64,000 nucleotides of DNA from Phoronis australis (lineage: Eukaryota; Phoronida; Phoronidae), in the NCBI GenBank assembly GCA_002633005.1, contig NMRA01000159.1, forward strand, positions 175,633 to 239,632, written 5' to 3'. The notes under the pieces are model-generated. The model was not told where the DNA came from. It made no database searches and saw nothing but the letters and a program-made list of their open reading frames with translations. This document shows positions 58,701 through 64,000 of the stretch, in pieces. Each line of letters begins with the position of its first letter. Positions within the stretch are counted from its first letter, which is position 1. Both the position numbers and the translations under genes were made by a program.

Positions 58701-61700
58701 ACGTATTCGAGTTACTTTATGCCACCTAGTGGCCAAATTTACTGTTTTCGAGTCTGTTTTTTGGCATCTGCCCCACTGTCAACCAAACCAGTCTATGAAT
58801 GATTGTGGAAATTGGCAGGTATGTTCCTAATGTGAAGAGGAGGGCTGACGATGACTTTCCTACGACCTCGACAACTGTGATGCCTCCCAGTTGCAGTTTT
58901 TTTTGTACGCCCATGGCTGTATCTCCTAAACACTTTTCAGGATCTTTATCAAAGTTAGCAGTGTATTTATATGAACGTGACAACAAACAACGACGACTTT
59001 CGAATGGATCGGAGTACCGGTGTGCCCCCTAGTGGCAATTTTACTTTTTAAATTTTACCTCTGTATCTTCAAAGGACCTCAACGGATTTTCATAAAATTT
59101 GGCAGATTGGCATTTATTAGTGAGCTCACGCTTTCCCCCGAATTTTGGTTTGATTTGTTGTAGTTTGCGCCACTTATTGGCCATTTTTTACAGTTTTCGA
59201 ATCTTCTTATTTGGCATCTGTCCTTCTATCAATCAAACCATTCTAGGGATGGTTGTGGAAATTGACATGTATGTTTCAAATGTGAAGAGGAAGCCTGATG
59301 ATGATTTTCCGACGACTTCCTCTACCGTGGCGCCTCTTAGTGACAGTTTCTCAGAATTTCCTTGACGGATTTTTATGAAATTTGGTAAATAGTTTTGATG
59401 ACAGGTACCAGCTTTCGGATGGATTTGACGTATTTTGCGTCATCTAGTGGCCATTTCTATATTCCAAATAAACACCCTCTGAGGCACACCTTTCGAGGTG
59501 CATTCATGGGTGCATTTCAACGCTCCGCGTTGTTCTTGTCGGAAAAACAGTAAAGCGATGTCACAGCGAAAAAATGAGCACAACGCATCTACTTTTTCCA
59601 ACAACACTTTTCTGATACCGTAGATGTGACATGTGAATGTGGAATACGTTGGCAATGATACAAATCGGTTGGCTACCTGGTACATCGGTAGAGTGGGTAG
59701 GTTAAAGACGTGCACAAATGAATTTTCCACCACAACAGTGTACCGTAATGACAAGATATTCTTCTGATCGCAACTTCTGTTTTCTGCGGTAGACCTACTG
59801 TTTCTTATTCGGAACACGTCCGGATATTTTTGTAGCCTCAAATGTTCCCTCGGGTGAACATTATCTGCTCATGTGCTAACTTCAGTCATTCCATACGGCC
59901 AATTATCCACCTGCTAGAATAGTCACATGACCGAAGTCCACACATGCACAGAGAACTTTCACTTGCGAATACTCGAGGTTTTCCGAATGACTCCATATTG
60001 GCTTTATTGCTTCGGCTATTCTTGCAACTTTCTTTCATATTAGGCTATCACTCACAAGATCTTTCACTATTCATAACTCTGTGTTACTCGTGGCCCAAGA
60101 TCCTACCGAAATTGAATAGAATTCAATCTATGGTCTTACCTCGCAAGTTGCTCTAGAGGTCCAACTCATTTTTGATATTTCATTTTCTGTTCTACGCGAG
60201 TACGCAGTCAAAATAAATCCTTTGATTTTGGTTCGACGATTTACGTGGGTGAATGGTTAACCTCATGCGCGCACGAGCCACCCTATTTGGCGAAGTGGGC
60301 AAAAAGGTCCGCCTCAGAGACACAAAAAGTCCGAAAAAGTAGAACACGAGACAAAAGTCCACTAAAAGGCAGGAACTACCAAAATACGGCGAATACACAA
60401 TTTATAGCTCTGAACGTACCCCGTTTTTTGGTAAAATGTCCACATGCTCAATAAATCAAGCCCTCATTTTATACTGGTTGCGCGCATGAACTTTACAAGC
60501 AGTTTGCACTTGATGACTCCATCGCCATAGCTACATGCACACGTTTAACACTTAATGCTGTATGTCGAGTTTGAGCTGGATTTTGTACATTGTAGGACAA
60601 GTAGGGGTCACCAAGTGCATGTATTGGGAACTCGTCTGCTTGATCTACTCAAGCACAAAGTCATAGACATCTACATTGTATCTACATGTAGAGTTGGTAC
60701 TTAAGTATAACATAAACTGCCAAGAAGAATTTCAAGTTCAAACATACGTCGAGACCAGGTGTTACTTAAACAAATTGTCGACCTGTTGGTTATTGCGCCG
60801 CCTATTTCAGAGATTCTCTCCAAAGTGTTCCCTTGTCCCACCAGATCAGTGAGACCAGCTCAACCTCGGCGCAGAGTTTTAGTGTCTCGATCGCTAAACT
60901 GTAACGCGATTGTGCTTTCAGTGGTGCATCGAAGGTGACTGCGTTTATGACTCGCAAGCTCCCAGAGCCCCTGGTAAATATAAAATCCTTCTTCTGTTAA
61001 TAGTAGTTTCGGCTGTATTTTCATCGGTAATGGAGATGGAGTACCTAAGTTAAAATATGGGGTAACCTAAACCATTACGTTAAGTTGGACTTCGTTGACA
61101 ACTCGGCAAATTTAGCCATAAGATTACAAAATTTCTGATTTCAACTCAGTAAAAGTACTATTTTTCTGAAAACGAAAGCCGAATTTATTACTAACGTTTT
61201 ATCAATCTGGCATTATTTGGGTCACGTGACCATGTCTGTTTGATACAATTTAGCAAACAAACATTTCAATAACATGATAAAATTTCATTTGATTTTAATG
61301 TCAAAGATGAGATCTCATCCTTGTTCGGCGTCAGCTGCTGTATTTCCAAAACCCTGAAGATGTTTAATATTTCAACGTTTTTCGTCATTTTATTGGTTGT
61401 GAGTTAAGCTTTGCTTTGCAAACCTCAACTTAAAAATTCACGTATGTCAGATAACGCCATCAGATAATACGAATCTTACTTACATGAATTGTACAAAATT
61501 TGATTTTTTGTATGAATTAGTGTTTATGGTATTAATACCTCTTGGAAAGCAGTACTATCACTGTAGGGGCCACCATCAATTTAAACATGATAATGAATAA
61601 ATAAATAAATAAAAGTGCCAAGATGAATAACAACAACAAAAATAACGCCAATAATAGTAATAGAAATAAACATTAATATAACTATGACAATAATGACAGT

Positions 61701-61935
61701 AATAGTAGCAGCAAGCTTATAACAATACACTGCATGTATTAACGATAAAAATGTAAGAAATTACACATCATTTCAGCTACATGTGTCTATGGCGACCAAA
61801 TCGGGATATTGTATAGCAACTCGAATTACACGTGTCAGTCTGCACACAACGTCCCTTCGCTGTGCTACATAGAGAGTTTTCAGGACAAGTGCTGCCGGAC
61901 TTGTGGCGCTCGTTACGATAATTGCTCTATAAAAA
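40565..61935 (+). CDS. Gene 2: tandem paralog reprolysin (12 exons, both ends incomplete)
   Basis: Twelve exons join to 1683 bases (about 560 codons) in one frame, with every intron phase matching gene 1. The propeptide ends RVKR, then comes a catalytic domain with HELAHSLGAYHDG and Met-turn RYVMS, an ADAMTS-type cysteine-rich region and one CCxxC module (DKCCRTCG). The zinc ligands and catalytic Glu are all present, so activity is expected. Three cysteines kept in gene 1 are missing: YYCG reads YYTA, TKAC reads RKRV, and DCVC reads DCVY. The signal exon upstream is not seen, and the gene leaves the window before any stalk, SEA, EGF or membrane exon, so anchoring is unknown. Gene order and phase identity point to tandem duplication. 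Confidence 0.85.
41365..41454 (+). CDS. Gene 2 exon (propeptide part 2)
   Basis: EYATYQDSENDASMTVFSS through KWQRHL; 90 bases, acceptor TTTCTAG, donor CTA|GTGGGT. Found by homology to 18122-18211. Confidence 0.75.
41678..41790 (+). pseudogene. Relic copy of the next exon
   Basis: After TTCAG the text runs parallel to the real exon at 41845: TTATAAAAGGC, then CTCTTTTTCGCG, then ACACA-AGATGAGACG. The copy has small insertions or deletions and meets a stop (ACAAGATGA) in the frame corresponding to the exon. It is a partial tandem duplication of the exon with its acceptor, about 167 bases upstream, now dead. Confidence 0.65.
41845..42104 (+). CDS. Gene 2 exon (end of propeptide, furin-type site)
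   Basis: AGTFIKGNRHMSLFRADD leads to KRVKR before QLDDAQHF and IELLLVIDNSLYRR. The exon is 18 bases longer than in gene 1, in the variable propeptide end. Confidence 0.85.
42105..44650 (+). other. Gene 2 intron, 2.5 kb
   Basis: No element with clear ends seen, apart from a short GATA-rich run at 43483-43506. A 102-codon frame at 43694 lacks splice or family support. Confidence 0.4.
44651..44747 (+). CDS. Gene 2 exon (catalytic domain)
   Basis: WYNKTNVTKTQSQRENEALK then MEIYYAQIANG; acceptor CAACAG, donor GGG|GTAAGT. NKT and NVT are possible glycosylation sequons. Confidence 0.85.
46065..46206. mobile_element. MITE, TA-flanked, 142 bp
   Basis: CATAATTGGGACGTAC (46061-46076) is exactly inverted at 46195-46210. 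With TA taken as target duplication (46063-46064 and 46207-46208) the termini are ATTGGGACGTAC, as in Tc1/mariner-type MITEs. The inside holds several GACTAGAGCTCTAG/AGTCATGACT-like palindromes. Confidence 0.7.
46410..46487 (+). CDS. Gene 2 exon (catalytic domain, 26 codons)
   Basis: INLWYRNLKRHSLKLEVVLS then AIYIAK; acceptor CTTACAG, donor AAG|GTGATT. Same length and phase as 22928-23005. Confidence 0.87.
47192..47364 (+). CDS. Gene 2 exon (catalytic domain, DHAMLLTG strand)
   Basis: TRKESLWTESMDTL...SLPTFDHAMLLTG. The acceptor TTTCAAG|ACG is chosen because it keeps the phase and aligns TRKESLW with TAEESYW of gene 1; a nearer CAG at 47178 would break the frame. Confidence 0.82.
47806..48053 (+). 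repeat. Dispersed repeat family 3, copy 2
   Basis: Partner of 21930-22140, same orientation. Both copies lie in introns of the catalytic region, though not the same intron (before the YNQTN exon in gene 1, after the DHAMLLTG exon in gene 2). Confidence 0.65.
48237..48510. mobile_element. MITE-like element with CCTCAATT ends
   Basis: CCTCAATTTTCACCTCGGAG at the left and CCTCAATTACCCTCGGAGGTG (part) at the right reversed. The arms are about 21 bases with one gap. No target duplication recognised. Confidence 0.45.
48983..49135 (+). CDS. Gene 2 exon (zinc site, first half)
   Basis: YDLWDLMMVAGDEVAGMAMI ...CFRESVSIVEDPGGF...SCVHELAH, ending inside the codon after the second His. Acceptor TTTTAAG, donor CAG|GTAGGA. 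The intron sits at the same base as in gene 1. Confidence 0.9.
49440..49865. mobile_element. hAT-like element D with gap
   Basis: CAGTGGCGGATTGAGG at the left and CAGGGGCGGATCCAGG at the right reversed, flanked by GGTGG on both sides (49435-49439 and 49866-49870), a likely 5-bp target duplication. The body differs from copies A-C. Positions 49485-49600 are N. It lies in an intron of gene 2. Confidence 0.7.
49485..49600. other. Assembly gap of 116 N
   Basis: The gap is preceded by CAAGGGGGCCATG and followed by AAGGGGGCCATG, so the same 12 bases stand on both sides. The gap may be an unresolved repeat or an overlap that was not merged. Confidence 0.95.
49866..51396 (+). other. Rest of gene 2 intron
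   Basis: AT-rich, no element with clear ends or coding potential seen. Confidence 0.4.
51397..51564 (+). CDS. Gene 2 exon (zinc site second half, Met-turn)
   Basis: SLGAYHDGLPYNFCNSRDRY then VMSATQGL and CSIRSMKHFIGNLN. It gives the third zinc ligand and the Met-turn. Acceptor TTTTACAAG (chosen over the TAG three bases on, which would break the phase), donor TA|GTAAGT. Confidence 0.9.
52370..53020 (-). mobile_element. Decayed LINE (non-LTR retrotransposon), RT and C-terminal part
   Basis: Read on the minus strand across several frames it gives EYADDLCLLAH (the reverse transcriptase YADD active site), then INAENTKTMCVNTGQ, then TKFNIFNSNVKS, and RRTWRWIGHTLRKPNTNTSK ending ALNWNPQG. This order is typical of the C-terminal half of non-LTR reverse transcriptases. 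Stops and frame changes show it is dead. It lies antisense in a gene 2 intron. Confidence 0.85.
53352..53510. mobile_element. Long palindrome, foldback MITE, 159 bp
   Basis: The arms of about 70 bases pair nearly from end to end: GGTTATCC...AGGAATA...ACTGC, ATATCCTA and ATTTCATTTGGGAATGTC each recur inverted. The loop is about 20 bases. As RNA it would form one long hairpin. Confidence 0.75.
53970..54110. mobile_element. MITE, 141 bp, same family as 30712
   Basis: CGTTCAGTAGACGCTAGGAC at the left and CGTTCAGTAACGCTAGGACC at the right reversed. The inner part CGCTAGGACCTA is repeated. The ends match those of the element at 30712-30840. Confidence 0.7.
54546..54591. repeat. Short hairpin
   Basis: GTGCACAACAACGGT pairs with ACCGTTGTGCAC about 15 bases later. 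It may be the remnant of a small inverted-repeat element. Confidence 0.55.
55009..55156 (+). CDS. Gene 2 exon (Cys-rich region, part 1)
   Basis: YRKMNCLLDKATHL...SVMPGQMYTVHEQC...PESYYTA. It aligns to 27033-27180 along its whole length, but the cysteine of YYCG is replaced (YYTA). Acceptor TTCTAG, donor GCG|GTGAGT. Confidence 0.88.
55324..55387. repeat. Two-copy tandem repeat, about 32 bp
   Basis: ACTTATTTCAGTGCTGCGCTGCCCA (first 20 and on) occurs twice in a row, in a region with further GCGCTGCCC/GCGCCGCCC words. Confidence 0.8.
55664..55739. repeat. Inverted repeat, 15-base perfect arms
   Basis: CACAACTTCTGAATT (55664-55678) and its exact inverse (55725-55739) enclose 46 bases. It could be a small MITE. 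Confidence 0.7.
56642..56758 (+). CDS. Gene 2 exon (Cys-rich region, part 2)
   Basis: GLSEQGDICWKMYCFDPVRK RV then LVARGTTCGDKK; 39 codons. The acceptor ACTAGTAG and donor AAG|GTGCCA keep the phase. It is one codon shorter than in gene 1 and lacks the cysteine of TKAC. Confidence 0.82.
57223..57444. mobile_element. Palindromic element with repeated CTTAATCTACG words
   Basis: The left arm (TTCTGCGCGTAGAAGTGAGC onward) and right arm (TTTTGCGCGTTGAAATTTGC onward, reversed) match over about 70 bases. Each arm itself has two direct copies of GCTTAATCTACGYGTA-like text. It lies in a gene 2 intron. Confidence 0.7.
58440..59460 (+). repeat. Tandem array, about 450-bp unit
   Basis: GGCTGTATCTCCTAAAC-like text at about 58466 and 58916, GTGTGCCCCTAGTGGCAATT at about 58570 and 59018, and the GAAATTGRCAKGTATGTT block at about 58808 and 59258 give a 448-450 base period, with a third partial unit to 59460. 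Inside the unit, CACCTAGTGGCC-like words repeat at shorter range. Noncoding, in a gene 2 intron. Confidence 0.8.
60922..60973 (+). CDS. Gene 2 micro-exon (Cys-rich region, part 3)
   Basis: WCIEGDCVYDSQAPRAPG; 52 bases, acceptor TTTCAG, donor CTG|GTAAAT. Nearly identical at both ends to 29275-29326. Confidence 0.88.
61777..61935 (+). CDS. Gene 2 exon (CCxxC module), last seen
   Basis: TCVYGDQIGILYSNSNYTC ...SLCYIESFQDKCCRTCGARY; 159 bases as in gene 1. Acceptor TTTCAG, donor A|GTAAGA. The gene continues beyond, but no further exon is found before the window ends. Confidence 0.87.
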
Positions 61936-63888
61936 GTAAGATAGAGAACGCAAATTACGTGAGTGTTACGTACTGTATTTTCCTATAGTGAGCCCGAGGG
62001 CTTGTATTCGGGAAATGCCGCATTTTTACCGTTCACCGCTCTTATATTTGGAAAAGAGAGAATTTAACGCAAAATATGTCACGGAATCGGAAAATTCGGC
62101 GGAATCCTTCTGAAGACAGAGTTGGGTGTATGATACCGTTAGTTAAGTTTATTTCCTAGAAACATGATATACATGTACTCGTATAGCATGTGTTGAGCTA
62201 AACATTCTCCTGCTCCTGAAGCCTCAAGGTTATGTCAAACCTTATTTCATGACCTCGTATCACTAAGTCAGACATCAAAACAATTATGAGATGTCCACCA
62301 GTAGAGGAACCGGAATATATTTTCGGTATATACACGTATAAAGCTCAGGAATTCCGAAAGTATGTTTGTGTTTCGACGGTGGACAGTGATAGCAAGCCGG
62401 GTTATCGCGAGTAGTTACTGCTGGTGATCGGCTTACGTATATGCGTGTACATGTGCTGCCACCATTGACATCTATCGGAGGCACAGACCCCTATTAAATT
62501 TCGACATTGGAACTGGGAAAATCGAGGCGGGGGAACACACAGATAGGGAAGAAAGGTACAGGGGAACATATATTGTTTTTGAACGGTGATTTTGTCGTAC
62601 TGAACGTCCGCGATAAACAATGATTAACGCCCGTGATGAGTTAATTTGTGAAATGAAACTCCCATTAATAGATCTAGAAAGATACAGTATCCCATTTCCA
62701 AAAGTTTGCACGGACTTCAACTACATTCTCATACTCCACAGGAAGTTTGCTTTCGACCTTGGGTTTAAAATTCATGCCATGCAAAATGGGTGGCCTCGGC
62801 TACTGACCAATTTTGTCGCCAGTAAAGCCGCAGGAAGATTGACGTTTTCATATGGAAATAAAGCCAAATTTCTGGAATATCTACAAACAGTTTCTATTTT
62901 TTTCGCCAAGTCGTTCTTATAACATTTTAACTTAAGTCGGAAAATTAAAGTTGAACACCAAAAATGAAGAAAATTCCTCGTGCAGTTTCGAGAGCAACAA
63001 CCCCACTACCCTCCTTCGAAATAAATCACAAGTATAACGCAAGCGCAAAAAATGAAGCTTGACCCTGTTGAAGTCTGGATTTTTAACTGCACGAGCAATT
63101 CACATTGAAATAAGAAGAATAATCCTTATGTTTTGAGCACAATTTCCTTTTTATAACTGTTTACTGCGTTGATCAGTTTTTTGTGTCATAGTTAAATCTT
63201 CACCGATTACAAAGTCGCCGGTTAAACATATTTTCAATTCAGAAAAAATCTCCGTGTTGTCGTTGTCAGAATTGTATTCTGTTGGTAACTCGATAAGTAT
63301 CATCTGAGTGACTAAATATTGGTGAAAAATATTGAATCGTACAGAATATTAGGCAGGAAAGATATCTCTAACTAAATTTGTCTGCATAATGTTGGAGAGC
63401 GGGGCGCACCATATTAACATAGGTGAGCCTCGCCGAACGGCGGCCGGCTGGCGGGGCTTCTATATTAATATGGGTGTCCTCGCCGGAAGGCTTCCGGAGA
63501 GTGGAGTCTGTACATGTCATTTTAATAAGAATGAGTCAATTTAAGCTGTTATAAACTTTTTAAACATGTAACGCATACCCCCTGTTGGCCAAGATGGCCG
63601 ACCCGATCCAAAGAAGTGACTCAAATTTCGCCACATAAGTTGAAATAACTTTGTGCTGCTTAACACGATTTTGATATTTTGTTGTGTGAAAAGCATTATT
63701 GGGGACAAATAAAACAAATAGAATAATAAATATTTTAAGTTGTATTGGGAATTTCAGGGTCACAGCTCTACAAATAAATATTTCAAAGAAGGAACCAGAT
63801 GAGTTCCTTAATTACAAGAGATAACACACACATTTCCGATACCCAAAGTGTAACTGAGTATCGGATACTAAGTGGCACAGGTTAGCAT
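61936..63888 (+). other. Gene 2 downstream intron, open at right edge
   Basis: No exon matching the second CCxxC module, stalk or SEA part of gene 1 is visible. A 100-codon frame at 62620-62922 has no support. A 60-base imperfect tandem pair (CATATTAA...CTCGCCG) lies at 63411-63510. Confidence 0.45.
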
Positions 63889-64000
63889 AGTACCAAATGG
63901 GTACATAATACCAAATGGGTATTGGCCGATTGCCTACCAACTGGGTCGAGCAAAGCGGCAAATTCAATAACAAGTACCAAGTGGGTACAAACTGCCAAAT
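63889..64000. repeat. Array of palindromic TACCAAATGGGTA words
   Basis: GTACCAAATGGGTAC, TACCAAATGGGTA, ACCAACTGGGT and GTACCAAGTGGGTAC follow each other at irregular spacing, ending with GCCAAAT at the window edge. The word is a near-palindrome. Confidence 0.7.

Noticed and set aside
62620-62922. 100-codon frame as a further exon of gene 2
   Set aside because: No match to the next gene 1 exon, no cysteines of the expected pattern.
1-64000. CRISPR arrays, bacterial operons, phage modules
   Set aside because: No repeat-spacer pattern or prokaryotic gene layout; the window is clearly from a eukaryote with introns.

Overview
The window looks like draft nuclear DNA from an invertebrate animal. 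It has interrupted genes with good GT-AG introns, multidomain extracellular proteins (reprolysin, SEA, EGF), many short inverted-repeat elements, tRNA-derived elements, a decayed LINE and two assembly gaps (one N at 12586, and 116 N at 49485-49600). The frequent ACATGTACATGTA string and the gene content fit a marine invertebrate such as a hemichordate, amphioxus or lophotrochozoan. The sequence alone does not fix the species.

Three genes can be supported. (1) On the minus strand, 5602-9480 is an uninterrupted 1292-codon gene for a very acidic, repeat-rich protein of unknown function. It is a head-to-tail in-frame fusion of two gene copies, and is built from about 555-bp units that themselves follow an 11-residue rhythm. 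(2) On the plus strand, 17240-36741 holds 18 exons of a zinc metalloprotease of the reprolysin (M12B) group. In order it has a propeptide, a furin-type site, the HELGHSLGAVHD zinc site, an ADAMTS-type cysteine-rich region, two CCxxC-ending cysteine modules, a Thr-rich stalk, a SEA domain, two EGF domains, one transmembrane helix and a cytoplasmic tail. All 18 exons join in one frame (1031 codons plus stop). Only the signal-peptide exon is missing. (3) 40565-61935 holds 12 exons of a tandem paralog with identical intron phases. It runs off the right edge before any SEA/EGF/TM part.

The rest is intron and intergenic DNA rich in mobile elements. There are three copies of an 0.7-1.0 kb hAT-like element carrying an internal tRNA-like Pol III promoter, and a fourth element with similar ends. 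There is a 1.7 kb TTAA-flanked candidate, about ten small inverted-repeat (MITE-like) elements, an antisense LINE fragment, a 450-bp tandem array and several microsatellites. Regions 1-2242, 3087-5601 and 13122-17239 hold no gene I can support.

The two proteases probably act at or outside the cell surface. The first looks like a tethered, possibly SEA-cleaved enzyme, and its domain order is the most notable protein finding. The fused repeat gene is the best candidate for something undescribed.
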